Shown in pieces: positions 1-8,322 of a DNA stretch of 64,000 nt. A program made the position numbers and the translations under genes. Within the stretch, counting starts at the first letter, position 1, and every line of letters starts with the position of its first letter. The notes beneath the pieces were generated by a model that saw nothing but the letters and a program-made list of their open reading frames with translations, made no database searches and was not told where the DNA came from. Source of the DNA: Xylanimonas protaetiae (lineage in GTDB: Bacteria; Actinomycetota; Actinomycetes; Actinomycetales; Cellulomonadaceae); assembly GCF_004135385.1 (NCBI RefSeq), contig NZ_CP035493.1, positions 1,426,001 through 1,490,000 of the forward strand, read 5' to 3'.

Positions 1-1
1 G

Positions 2-1699
2 CTCGTGCTCATGCCGCTCTTCATGGTCATCCAGGTCAAGGTGGGCAAGCGGCGCAAGGTCCTGCAGCGGCGCACGCAGGAGTCGCTCTCGGAGATGACG
101 GCCATCACCGAGGAGTCGCTCGGCGTCTCGGGCGTGCTGCTCGCCAAGGTGTTCAACCGGGCGGACGCCGAGGTCGCGCGGTACCAGCGCGAGAACCGGC
201 GCCAGACCCGCCTCCAGGTCAAGAACGCCATGACGGGCCAGACGTTCTTCTCGATCGTCTCCACGTTCTTCGGCCTGACGCCGGCGATCGTCTACCTGGT
301 CGCGGGCTTCCTCATCAACGGCGGCACGCTCGTGGGCGGGGCCGTGCTGAGCGCGGGCACGGTCGTCGCGTTCACCACGCTCCAGTCGCGGCTCCAGCAG
401 CCGCTCGTCCAGCTCATGCGCGTGACCCTCGACATCCAGACGTCGTTCGCGCTGTTCGCGCGCCTCTTCGAGTACCTGGACCTCGAGCCGTCGATCCAGG
501 ACCGGCCCGGCGCCCGCGTGCTGACCAAGGAGTCGGTGCGCGGCGAGGTGGAGCTGCGCGACGTGTGGTTCCGCTACCCGCAGACGCGCGAGGCGTCGGC
601 GCCGGGTGGGGCGGCGGCGTCCGGCGGCGGGCGGGGCGCGGGCCGGTCGGCCCGGTCCGGTCGCGGCTACCGGGCGCTCGAGGTGCCCATGGTCACCGCG
701 CTCACCGACGCCGCGGGCGCCAACGTGCTGCCGCCGACGTCGATGCCCGTGCTCGCCGCCGCCGTCCCGGTCGAGGAGGCGTCGGTCGACCTCGGCGCGC
801 CCGAGGCGGCCGACGACCGCGGGCCGCTGCCCGAGGCCCGCAAGTACCTCGACATCGACGTCGGCGACCTGTCCCAGGTGGGCGAGGACCTCGACGCCGA
901 CGGCCGCATCTCCGACGCCGAGAAGTGGGCGCTCGCGGACCTGTCGCTGACGGTGCGCGCAGGGCAGCTCGCCGCGCTCGTCGGACCGTCCGGCTCGGGC
1001 AAGACGACGCTGACCTACCTGGTGCCGCGGCTGCACGAGGTGACGCGCGGGGCGGTGCTCATCGACGGCACCGACGTCCGCGACGTCACCCTGGGCAGCC
1101 TCGCCGACGTCGTCGGCATGGTGACGCAGGAGCCCTACCTGTTCCACGGGACCATCACCGAGAACCTGCGCTACGCCCGGGCCGACGCGACCGACGCCGA
1201 GATCGTCGAGGCGTGCCGGGCGGCCAACATCCACGACCGGATCATGTCGTTCGCCGACGGCTACGAGACCGTCACCGGCGAGCGCGGCTTCCGGCTCTCC
1301 GGCGGCGAGAAGCAGCGCCTGTCGATCGCGCGCGTGCTCATCAAGGACCCGAAGATCCTCATCCTCGACGAGGCGACGTCGGCCCTCGACACCGCGACCG
1401 AGCGGCTCGTGCAGCAGGCGCTCGAACGGGCCATGGCCGACCGGACGACGTTCGCGATCGCGCACCGGCTGTCGACGATCATGAACGCCGACGTCATCTT
1501 CGGCATCGCCGACGGGCGGCTCGTTGAGCAGGGCACGCACGCCGAGCTGCTGGAGCGCGGGGGCCTGTACGCGAGGCTCTACGCCGAGCAGTTCGGCGGC
1601 GGGCAGGTCGAGGCCCGCCTGGCGGACGCGGTCCGGTTCACCGACGGATCACTCCTGGCCAGCGTGCAGGGCCATCCCAAGCCAGACATCCCGGTCTGA
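2..1699 (+). CDS. ABC transporter, fused permease and ATPase, 5' end missing
   Basis: This is the C-terminal part of an exporter-type ABC protein; the reading frame is open to the left edge, so the start lies outside the window. The first 160 residues are membrane-domain helices. The ATPase domain follows, with Walker A GPSGSGKTT near residue 327, signature LSGGEKQR near 430 and Walker B ILILDEATSALD near 450, then the H-loop region IAHRLS. Unusually, about 110 residues are inserted between the first strand (VELRDVWFRYP) and the strand before Walker A. This insert is Gly/Ala/Arg-rich at first and then acidic, and it ends in a 12-residue EF-hand-like loop DLDADGRISDAE at 887-922. Exported substrate unknown. 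Confidence 0.93.
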   Translation, partial: LVLMPLFMVIQVKVGKRRKVLQRRTQESLSEMTAITEESLGVSGVLLAKVFNRADAEVARYQRENRRQTRLQVKNAMTGQTFFSIVSTFFGLTPAIVYLVAGFLINGGTLVGGAVLSAGTVVAFTTLQSRLQQPLVQLMRVTLDIQTSFALFARLFEYLDLEPSIQDRPGARVLTKESVRGEVELRDVWFRYPQTREASAPGGAAASGGGRGAGRSARSGRGYRALEVPMVTALTDAAGANVLPPTSMPVLAAAVPVEEASVDLGAPEAADDRGPLPEARKYLDIDVGDLSQVGEDLDADGRISDAEKWALADLSLTVRAGQLAALVGPSGSGKTTLTYLVPRLHEVTRGAVLIDGTDVRDVTLGSLADVVGMVTQEPYLFHGTITENLRYARADATDAEIVEACRAANIHDRIMSFADGYETVTGERGFRLSGGEKQRLSIARVLIKDPKILILDEATSALDTATERLVQQALERAMADRTTFAIAHRLSTIMNADVIFGIADGRLVEQGTHAELLERGGLYARLYAEQFGGGQVEARLADAVRFTDGSLLASVQGHPKPDIPV

Positions 1700-1745
1700 C
1701 GTGCCCGCCCGCTAGCGTGGGCGCGGCCGTTTCCGGTCCCGGTCG

Positions 1746-1757
1746 AGGAGGTGATCC
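1746..1757 (+). promoter_or_regulatory. Extended Shine-Dalgarno upstream of mgtE leader ORF
   Basis: The 12 bases AGGAGGTGATCC are a full complement of the conserved 3' end of 16S rRNA (GGATCACCTCCT). They lie two bases before a GTG codon at 1760. Such a long match is far stronger than the ordinary ribosome site of mgtE itself (GGAGG at 1819-1823), and suggests a deliberately translated or ribosome-trapping leader. Confidence 0.6.
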
Positions 1758-1759
1758 AC

Positions 1760-1858
1760 GTGGAACCTGCGAGTAGCTGCCCGCAACCCCCGTCATCATC
1801 GACCCCACCGCACAGACCGGAGGCCCCCCATGCTGATGGAGGCTGTGGCGCGCCCTGA
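1760..1858 (+). CDS. Putative proline-rich leader peptide of mgtE
   Basis: A 32-codon ORF starts with GTG directly after the extended Shine-Dalgarno and ends at TGA 1856-1858, overlapping the first 29 bases of mgtE in another frame. The peptide begins MEP and has proline in about nine positions, including CPQPP and TPP clusters. Known parallel: the enterobacterial mgtL leader of the mgtA Mg2+ transporter is a short proline-rich peptide whose translation senses low Mg2+ or proline. Whether this ORF acts similarly is inference; the overlap with mgtE would couple or compete for initiation. Confidence 0.4.
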   Translation: MEPASSCPQPPSSSTPPHRPEAPHADGGCGAP

Positions 1859-3191
1859 CGCGCTCACGATCGTCGAGACCCTCAAGGCCGAGCTCGCTGG
1901 CGCCGGCGCCATCGAGACCCTGAAGATCATGCACTCCCTGCCCACCGACGAGCAGGGGGTCGCGTTCCGCCTGCTCGCCAAGGACCACGCGCTCGCGCTG
2001 TTCGAGCAGCTCGACACCGACCAGCAGCACCGCCTGCTGCGCTCGTTCACCGCGGAGGCGGCCACCGAGGTCGTCGAGGCGCTGGCACCCGACGCCCGCG
2101 TGCGGCTGCTCGACGAGCTGCCCGCCACCGTGGCCACCCGGCTCATCGACGCCCTCTCCCCGGCCGAGCGCGAGGCGACCAACACCCTCATGGGGTACGC
2201 GCCCGAGACCGCCGGACGCATCATGACCCCCGAGTTCGTCTCCCTGCGCGGCACCCTCACGGCCGCCGAGGCCCTGGATCGCGTGCGCGAGCTCGCGGAC
2301 CAGAAGGAGACCATCTACACCCTGTACGTCACCAGCCCGGCCCGGGTGCTGGAGGGCGTCCTGTCCCTGCGCGAGCTGCTGCTCGCGGACCCCGACGCCG
2401 TGCTGGCCGACGTCATGTCGCGGCCCGTGGTCTCCGTCGTGACGGACGCCGACCAGGAGAAGGTCGCCCACCTGCTCCAGGAGCTCGACCTGCTGGCCGT
2501 CCCGGTGGTCGACAAGGAGCGCCGCCTTGTCGGCATCGTGACCGTCGACGACGCCATCGACATCCTGGAGCAGGAGGCCACCGAGGACCTGTACGACAAC
2601 GCCGGGCTCGCCGACGTGACCTCCGGCGAGGCCGACCGGTCCTCCGTCCTCATCTCGGGCAGCCTGTGGAGCATCTGGAAGGTGCGGCTGCCGTTCCTGC
2701 TCATCACGCTCGTCGCGGGCATGCTCGCCGGCCTGGTGATCGAGGGCTTCGAGGAGGCGCTCGAGTCGATCGCCGCCGTCGCCGTGTTCATCCCGCTCAT
2801 CATGGACATGGGCGGGAACGTCGGGACGCAGTCCTCGACCCTCTTCGCGCGCGGGGTGGCGCTCGGCCACATCCACATGAGCCAGTTCCGCCGGCACTTC
2901 CTCAAGGAGCTCCGCGTCGGCCTGAGCCTCGGGCTGCTGGTCGGGACGATCTCCGGCGTCGTCGCCGGCGTGTGGCAGGGCCTGCCCCTGCTCGGCGTCG
3001 CCGTCGGGCTCGCGCTCGTCGCCGCCATGACGCTCGCCGCGCTGCTCGGGTTCCTCGTCCCGTTCGTGCTCATCCGGCTCAACATCGACCAGGCCGCAGG
3101 CTCCGCGCCCATCATCACGTCCATCAAGGACATCGCGGGCCTGATGATCTACTTCTCGTTCGTCAGCCTGTTCCTCGCCCACCTGACGTGA
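1830..3191 (+). CDS. mgtE: Magnesium transporter MgtE
   Basis: This encodes a Mg2+ channel/transporter of the MgtE family, 453 residues, close to the usual length. An N-terminal helical MgtE_N superhelix (about 35-130) is followed by a tandem CBS pair (about 135-255) that in the family senses cytosolic Mg2+. Five membrane helices fill 275-453. The conserved membrane motifs are visible: PLIMDMGGNVGTQSS near residue 315 and the final-helix segment around SIKDIAGLMIYF. The ATG at 1830 has GGAGG seven bases upstream. It overlaps an upstream leader ORF in another frame. Expected to act in the cytoplasmic membrane. Confidence 0.96.
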   Translation: MLMEAVARPDALTIVETLKAELAGAGAIETLKIMHSLPTDEQGVAFRLLAKDHALALFEQLDTDQQHRLLRSFTAEAATEVVEALAPDARVRLLDELPATVATRLIDALSPAEREATNTLMGYAPETAGRIMTPEFVSLRGTLTAAEALDRVRELADQKETIYTLYVTSPARVLEGVLSLRELLLADPDAVLADVMSRPVVSVVTDADQEKVAHLLQELDLLAVPVVDKERRLVGIVTVDDAIDILEQEATEDLYDNAGLADVTSGEADRSSVLISGSLWSIWKVRLPFLLITLVAGMLAGLVIEGFEEALESIAAVAVFIPLIMDMGGNVGTQSSTLFARGVALGHIHMSQFRRHFLKELRVGLSLGLLVGTISGVVAGVWQGLPLLGVAVGLALVAAMTLAALLGFLVPFVLIRLNIDQAAGSAPIITSIKDIAGLMIYFSFVSLFLAHLT

Positions 3192-3248
3192 GACCGGCCG
3201 GCGGCCGGTGGGGGTAGCCCTACCCGGTCTCCGTGGGACGGCTGTGTG

Positions 3249-3275
3249 TTGCTGCGACGCGGGCGCGCCTAGCGT
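3249..3275 (+). promoter_or_regulatory. Possible promoter for a leaderless kinase mRNA
   Basis: TTGCTG (3249-3254) and TAGCGT (3270-3275) resemble actinobacterial sigma-70 -35 and -10 elements with a short 15-base spacer. The kinase ATG is at 3282, seven bases after the -10, and no Shine-Dalgarno precedes it, so a leaderless transcript is plausible. Inference from pattern only. Confidence 0.35.
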
Positions 3276-3281
3276 TGCCGT

Positions 3282-4676
3282 ATGACCAGCACAGACGTCT
3301 CGGCGATCGAGGACCGGGTCGCGCCCGCGCTCACCAGCGCGGCCGGGTTCGTCCGGGCGCCCTTCAGCGCGGCGACCGCGCGGGCGCTCGCGCAGCTCGC
3401 CGTCGGGTGGGTGTGGGCGATCAGCGCCGGGCTCACCCTGTGGATCTGCGTCGTCGTGTCGGCCGGGCTCGTGCCCGCGCTCGGCATCGGGCTGCCCCTG
3501 CTTGCCGCGTCCCTCGCGGGCGCGCGGCTGTACGGGGCGGCGGAGCGGGCCCGGCTCGAGCTCCAGCTGCCCGTCCGGCTCGCCGAGCCCTCGCCCCTGC
3601 TCGCGCGGCGGCCCGGCACGCCGGGCGCGTGGTGGTCGGCCATGTGGGCGGCGTGCCGCGACGGCCGCGGCTGGGCCGCGACCGTGTACGCGTTCCTCTC
3701 GATGTTCCTCACGTCCGTGTTCGTCGCGCTGGTCACGGCCGCCGCCGGCGGGGCCGTCGCCGCCGTCGCCCTCCTGTTCGTCGGGCGCGACTCCGTCGTC
3801 GTCGACTGGCTGGGAGCGCCCTTCCCGCTCACCGTCGCGGTCGCCGTCGCCCTCGGCGTCGCGCTCCTGTGGACCGCCGCGCTGCTCGCCCAGTACGGCG
3901 CGCTGCTCCAGGTGCAGCTCGCCCAGCAGCTGCTCGGGCCCTCGGTCGCCGACGCCGCCCAGGCCCGCGCGGTGCGCGCCGAGCAGGAGGCGCAGGTCGC
4001 CGTCGCCGAGGCGAGCACCGCGCGCGAGCGTGCCGTCGTCCTCACCGAGACGCGCGCCGGCGCGGTCGCCGCCGCCGACGGCGAGCGCCGCCGCATCGAG
4101 CGCGACCTCCACGACGGCGCCCAGCAGCGGCTCGTCGCGCTCGGCGTCGAGCTGGGCGTGGCCAAGCGCCTCGCCGCGCAGGACCCCGAGGCGGCGGCCG
4201 CCGCGCTCGACCACGCGCACGCCGAGGTCAAGGAGACGCTCGCCGAGCTCCGCAACCTCGTGCGCGGCATCCACCCGGCCGTGCTGAGCGACCGCGGCCT
4301 CGACGCGGCCCTGTCGGCGCTCGCGGCCCGCAGCACCGTGCCCGTGCGGGTGCAGGTGGACGGCGACCTCGCCGCCGCGACCCCCGCCGCGCAGGCCGCC
4401 GCCTACTTCGTCGTCGCGGAGGCGCTGACGAACGTGGCCAAGCACGCGCAGGCCTCGTCGGCGCTCGTGACCGCCGGGCTCTTCTCCGACGGCGACGACG
4501 GCTGCCGGCTGCGCGTGAGCATCGCCGACGACGGGCAGGGCGGCGCGACCGCCGCTCCCGGCAGCGGCCTGGCGGGCCTCCGGGGCCGCGTCGCCGCGCT
4601 CGACGGCACCTTCGACCTCGACAGCCCGGCCGGCGCCGGCACCCGACTGACCGTGGAGGTGCCGTGCGCATCGTGA
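3282..4676 (+). CDS. Two-component sensor histidine kinase, HisKA_3 family
   Basis: A 464-residue membrane sensor kinase. The N-terminal half has paired hydrophobic helices (about residues 45-80 and 145-215) around short loops. The dimerisation/phosphoacceptor block ERRRIERDLHDGAQQRL carries the His near residue 278, diagnostic of the NarX/DesK-like HisKA_3 class. The HATPase domain follows, with the N box around EALTNVAKHA and G box GSGLAGLRGRV. The stop overlaps the downstream response regulator by 13 bases, so the pair is co-translated. The signal sensed is unknown; the third gene of the operon is a DUF4097 envelope-type protein, suggesting a cell-envelope stress role. Confidence 0.94.
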   Translation: MTSTDVSAIEDRVAPALTSAAGFVRAPFSAATARALAQLAVGWVWAISAGLTLWICVVVSAGLVPALGIGLPLLAASLAGARLYGAAERARLELQLPVRLAEPSPLLARRPGTPGAWWSAMWAACRDGRGWAATVYAFLSMFLTSVFVALVTAAAGGAVAAVALLFVGRDSVVVDWLGAPFPLTVAVAVALGVALLWTAALLAQYGALLQVQLAQQLLGPSVADAAQARAVRAEQEAQVAVAEASTARERAVVLTETRAGAVAAADGERRRIERDLHDGAQQRLVALGVELGVAKRLAAQDPEAAAAALDHAHAEVKETLAELRNLVRGIHPAVLSDRGLDAALSALAARSTVPVRVQVDGDLAAATPAAQAAAYFVVAEALTNVAKHAQASSALVTAGLFSDGDDGCRLRVSIADDGQGGATAAPGSGLAGLRGRVAALDGTFDLDSPAGAGTRLTVEVPCAS

Positions 4677-5320
4677 TCGCGGAGGACTCCGTCCTCCTGC
4701 TCGACGGCCTCACCCGTCTGCTCACCGCGGAGGGTCACGACGTCGTCGGGTACACCACCGCCGACGAGACGGTGCGGGCGCTCGCCCACGGCGACCTGCC
4801 CGACCTGCTCGTCACCGACGTCCGCATGCCTCCCACGCACACCGACGAGGGCCTGCGCGCGGCCGTCCACCTGCGCTCGCTGCACCCCGCCCTGCCCGTG
4901 CTCGTGCTCTCGCAGTACGTCGAGCAGAGGTACGCGTCCGAGCTGTTCGCCGCGGGCGCCCGGGGCCTGGGCTACGTGCTCAAGGACCGTGTGGCCGACG
5001 TCGACGAGTTCCTCGACGCCGTCGCCCGCGTCGCGTCCGGCGGCACCGTGCTCGACCCCGAGGTGGTCACGCAGCTCCTGGCCCGCAGCCGCGACACCGG
5101 GCTCGACACCCTCACGCCGCGCGAGCACGAGGTGCTCGCGCTCATGGCCGAGGGCCGGTCCAACTCCGCCATCGCCGACCGGCTCGTCGTCGGGCCGGCC
5201 GCCGTCGAGAAGCACGTCACCAACATCCTCACCAAGCTCGGCCTGCCGCCCGACGCCGACGACCACCGCCGCGTGCTCGCCGTCCTGAGGTGGCTCGACC
5301 AGAACGGGAACCGACCATGA
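4664..5320 (+). CDS. Response regulator, NarL/LuxR family
   Basis: A 218-residue regulator partnered with the kinase upstream. The GTG start at 4664 has GGAGGT four bases before it and lies inside the kinase reading frame end; a longer open frame upstream is only a shadow of the kinase. The receiver domain shows the acidic pair (IAEDS), phospho-acceptor Asp in LLVTDVRMP and Lys in YVLKDRV. The C-terminal LuxR-type helix-turn-helix contains LTPREHEVLALMAEGRSNSAI. It is clearly paralogous to the regulator at 39061-39732 (shared MPPTHT, LSQYVE and LKDRV segments). DNA targets unknown. Confidence 0.94.
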   Translation: MRIVIAEDSVLLLDGLTRLLTAEGHDVVGYTTADETVRALAHGDLPDLLVTDVRMPPTHTDEGLRAAVHLRSLHPALPVLVLSQYVEQRYASELFAAGARGLGYVLKDRVADVDEFLDAVARVASGGTVLDPEVVTQLLARSRDTGLDTLTPREHEVLALMAEGRSNSAIADRLVVGPAAVEKHVTNILTKLGLPPDADDHRRVLAVLRWLDQNGNRP

Positions 5321-6255
5321 GCCACGACCAGCAGCCGCCCGTCGCCTCCGTGCCCGGGCCGTACCTGCCGCCCGGGCCGTACCCGCCGCCCGCCCCGCCC
5401 CGCCGCCCGCACAAGCGCGTCTTCCTCACGATCGGCCTCGTCGTCGGGCTGCTGCTCGTCGCGCAGGCCGCCGTGCTGCTGGTCGACCTGGCGCTGTCGA
5501 AGGTGACGACGACGCACGAGTCCTACGACGCCGTCGCCGTCGTCGAGCTCGTCGCAGACGGCGACGTCAACGTGTCGGTCGGGACCGGCGGCGTGGAGGT
5601 GGACGCCGTCGCGCACTCCGGGATCCGCTCGCCGCGCTACTCGGCCGAGGAGCGCGCCGACCGGCTCGTCGTGACGCACCGGTGCGGCTGGTGGGGCTGG
5701 GGCACCGTCAAGTGCTCGGGCGGGCTCGACGTCACGGTGCCGGAGGGCACCGAGGTGGTCGTGCGGACCGCCAACGGCGACGTCACCGCGTCGCGCCTGA
5801 CCGGGACGACGGACCTCCGGAGCAGCAACGGCCGTGTCGAGGCCGCCAACATCGCCGGCCCGCTGACGGTCCGCACGAGCAACGGCGACATCGCCGCCCG
5901 CAACGCGGGCGACGGCGCCGAGCTGCGCACGTCCAACGGGTCGATCGAGGCGGTGGACGTGGTGGGCGACCTCGTCGCGGACACCTCCAACGGCCGCGTC
6001 GACGTGCGCGGCGTGGACGGCGACGCCCGGGCCACCACGAGCAACGGCCGCATCGACATGGAGAACGTGAGGGGGAACGTCGTCGCGCGCACGTCGAACG
6101 GCGGCGTGACCGTGCGCGGCACGGACGAGCCCGTGCGGCTGACGATCAGCACCTCGAACGGCAGCCAGACCGTCCGGGGCAGGACGGACCCGGACGCGAC
6201 ACGCACGGTCGAGATCCGCTCCTCGAACGGGGACGTGGCATACCTGGCGCCGTGA
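5317..6255 (+). CDS. DUF4097-type beta-repeat membrane-anchored protein
   Basis: The ATG at 5317 overlaps the regulator stop (ATGA), preferred over an upstream GTG at 5290. The product is about 312 residues: a short proline-rich cytoplasmic tail (PPGPYPPPAPPRRP), one membrane helix (about residues 36-60), then an extracytoplasmic domain of repeated strand units, each with a TSNG or SSNG turn (TANGDV, SSNGRV, TSNGDI, TSNGSI, TSNGRV, TSNGRI, TSNGGV). This repeat pattern is typical of DUF4097 putative adhesin domains, which are frequently encoded with two-component systems. Function not known; probably a target or accessory of the upstream kinase pair. Confidence 0.88.
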   Translation: MSHDQQPPVASVPGPYLPPGPYPPPAPPRRPHKRVFLTIGLVVGLLLVAQAAVLLVDLALSKVTTTHESYDAVAVVELVADGDVNVSVGTGGVEVDAVAHSGIRSPRYSAEERADRLVVTHRCGWWGWGTVKCSGGLDVTVPEGTEVVVRTANGDVTASRLTGTTDLRSSNGRVEAANIAGPLTVRTSNGDIAARNAGDGAELRTSNGSIEAVDVVGDLVADTSNGRVDVRGVDGDARATTSNGRIDMENVRGNVVARTSNGGVTVRGTDEPVRLTISTSNGSQTVRGRTDPDATRTVEIRSSNGDVAYLAP

Positions 6256-6288
6256 GCCGGCGGGCCCGGTGCTGCCGGCCCCGCCGGG

Positions 6289-7758
6289 TCAGAGCGCCGG
6301 GACCCGCACCCCGAACACCTCGCGCAGCGCCCGCCGGGCCGCGTGGAAGCCCGGCATCCCGTGGACGCCCGGGCCGGGCGGCGTCGACGCCGAGCACAGG
6401 TAGACGCCGCCCGCCGCGCGGTAGGGGTTCGCCCGCAGGGCGGGGCGCGCGATCATCTGCCACATCGTCACGGCGCCGGCGGCGATGTCGCCGCCGACGT
6501 AGTTCTGGTTGTGGTCCGCCATGCGGGCGGCGGGCACGCACCGCGCGGCCACGACGACGTCGCGGAACCCCGGGGCGAACCGCTCGACCTGGGCGGTCAC
6601 GGCCTCCGTGACGTCGACGTCGGAGCCGGCGGGGACGTGCGCGTACGTCCACAGGGGCCGCAGGCCGTTCACCTCCCGCCCCGGGTCGACGACGGCCGGG
6701 TCGCTGACCAGCATCATCGGCCGTGCGGCGTGCCGTCCGGCGGCGACCTCGGCCTCGGCCCGGACCATCTGCTCGCGCGTGCCGCCCACGTGCACGGTGC
6801 CGGCCCGTGCGACCGCCCCGACGCCGTCCGGGTCGGCCCAGGGGACCGGGCCGTCCAGCACGAAGTCGACCTTGGCGGCGGCGTCGCCGTGCCGGAGCCG
6901 TCGCAGCGCCGCGCGCGCGGCCGCGGGCACCTCGTCGCCCAGGACGTCGAGCAGCGTGCGTGGCGTCGTGTCGAACAGGTACGCCCGGGCCGCCGGGAGG
7001 TCCGCCCGCGACCGCACCCGCACCCCGGTGACGACGTCGCCGCCGTGGGCGCGCAGGTCGCGGACGAGCGCGTCGGCGATGGCCTGGGAGCCGCCGCGCG
7101 GGATGGCCCACCCGGCGCCGGCGTGGGCGAGGGACGCCAGCAGCAGCGCGGTCCCCGCACCGGCGAGCGAGGGGAGCGGCGTGATCGAGTGCGCGGCGAC
7201 GCCGGTCAGCAGGGCCGCCGCGCCGGGCGTCCGCCAGCGCCGGTCCCACGCGCGCGTCCCCTGCTCGAGCACGCCGAGCCCGAACCGCGCCGCCGCGAGC
7301 AGCGCCCCCGGCGTGCCGAGCCCCGGCGGGACCGACCGCTTGTCGCCCATCCCGACGGCCGTGACGGCCTCCCACCGCTCCGACGCCGCGCCCACGAGCG
7401 AACGCCAGGCACCGCCGTCGACGCCGAGCCCCTCGACGGTCCGCGCGAGCGACCGGTACGCGACCGCCGGTGACCGGCCGTCGAGCGGCTGCGCGTACGA
7501 GACCTCCGGCGTGAGCAGGTCGACACCGTGCGCGTCCAGGCCGAAGGCGCGGAAGAACGGGGACGCCCATGCCATCGGGTGCACCGCCGAGCACACGTCG
7601 TGCACGACGCCCGGCGCCAGCCCGAGGTCGAGCGTGCGCGCCCCGCCGCCCACGGTGTCCTGCGCCTCGAGCACCGTCACGCGCACCCCGGCGCGGGCGA
7701 GCGTCACGGCGGCGGCGAGCCCGCCCGGCCCCGAGCCGACGACGACGGCGTCCTCCAT
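6289..7758 (-). CDS. Phytoene dehydrogenase-like FAD-dependent oxidoreductase
   Basis: A 489-residue member of the COG1233 (CrtI-like) flavoprotein amine-oxidase superfamily. The N-terminal dinucleotide fold VVVGSGPGGLAAAVTLARAG starts at residue 5 and is followed by EAQDTVGGGARTL, as in phytoene desaturases. A C-terminal FAD-contact segment resembles that family (GVYLCSASTPPGPGVHGMPG). No other carotenoid gene is next to it, so the substrate cannot be assigned; many actinobacterial homologues are of unknown substrate. It is transcribed away from the HTTM cassette. Confidence 0.88.
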   Translation of the reverse strand: MEDAVVVGSGPGGLAAAVTLARAGVRVTVLEAQDTVGGGARTLDLGLAPGVVHDVCSAVHPMAWASPFFRAFGLDAHGVDLLTPEVSYAQPLDGRSPAVAYRSLARTVEGLGVDGGAWRSLVGAASERWEAVTAVGMGDKRSVPPGLGTPGALLAAARFGLGVLEQGTRAWDRRWRTPGAAALLTGVAAHSITPLPSLAGAGTALLLASLAHAGAGWAIPRGGSQAIADALVRDLRAHGGDVVTGVRVRSRADLPAARAYLFDTTPRTLLDVLGDEVPAAARAALRRLRHGDAAAKVDFVLDGPVPWADPDGVGAVARAGTVHVGGTREQMVRAEAEVAAGRHAARPMMLVSDPAVVDPGREVNGLRPLWTYAHVPAGSDVDVTEAVTAQVERFAPGFRDVVVAARCVPAARMADHNQNYVGGDIAAGAVTMWQMIARPALRANPYRAAGGVYLCSASTPPGPGVHGMPGFHAARRALREVFGVRVPAL

Positions 7759-7914
7759 GCACTGCCCCTTTGCCTAGGCGGCCGCACGGGCGTGGAGCCT
7801 GGGGCCGCAGGACCCGAGACTAGAGGATCCGCCCGTCAGGACGGGCTCGGACCGCCCGCCCGGGCGGTGGGCGCAGGTGCTAGGTTTCGCACGCCCTTGA
7901 GCGATGGAGACGGG

Positions 7915-8322
7915 ATGAGCGCGATCGATGCGCGGCAGCGACGCCGCGCCCGGCAGGTCACCTACGGCATGGTCGCCGTGCTCGCCGTCACGGCGGTCGC
8001 GCACCTCGAGCTGTGGCCCTTGACGTCGTTCCGGCTGTTCAGCGGTCTGCGCACGGGGACGGGCGCCACCTACGAGCTCATCGCGGTCGCCACCGACGGC
8101 ACCCGCACCGTCGTCCCCACGAACCACCAGCTGGTCGCGAAGCTGCCCCAGGCCGCGCCCGACGCCGTCGCCGCCCAGGTCGGTGCCTGGCTCGACGACG
8201 CGGGCCTCGCCGCCGACGCCCTCGACGTCGTCGTGCTGGAGCGCTCCACGTGGGAGCTCGACCCCGAGACGCTGACCACCCACGAGACGGACCGCGACGT
8301 CGTGCTGGAGGTCCAGCCGTGA
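7915..8322 (+). CDS. Small single-pass membrane protein paired with HTTM protein
   Basis: A 135-residue protein starting at ATG 7915 with GGAGA five bases upstream. A basic N-terminus (RQRRRARQ) precedes one membrane helix (about 15-35) ending in a WPLTSFRLFSGLR segment. The remainder is a soluble domain of about 95 residues. Its TGA overlaps the GTG of the next gene, so the two are translationally coupled. I recognise no named domain; the fixed pairing with an HTTM-family protein and the W-P-L-T-x-F motif suggest a partner subunit, as with SdpA/SdpB-type pairs. Function unknown. Confidence 0.75.
   Translation: MSAIDARQRRRARQVTYGMVAVLAVTAVAHLELWPLTSFRLFSGLRTGTGATYELIAVATDGTRTVVPTNHQLVAKLPQAAPDAVAAQVGAWLDDAGLAADALDVVVLERSTWELDPETLTTHETDRDVVLEVQP

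Noticed and set aside
565-1527. Long Arg-rich open frames on both strands inside the ABC gene and in most GC-rich genes
   Set aside because: They are frame shadows of strongly GC-biased codons: low complexity, no domains, no ribosome sites.
1638-4445. 935-residue minus-strand open frame
   Set aside because: It is antisense to mgtE and the histidine kinase, both of which have full family motifs; its composition is that of a shadow frame.
3233-4663. N-terminal extension of the response regulator frame
   Set aside because: It lies within the kinase gene in another frame; the regulator starts at GTG 4664 with a ribosome site.
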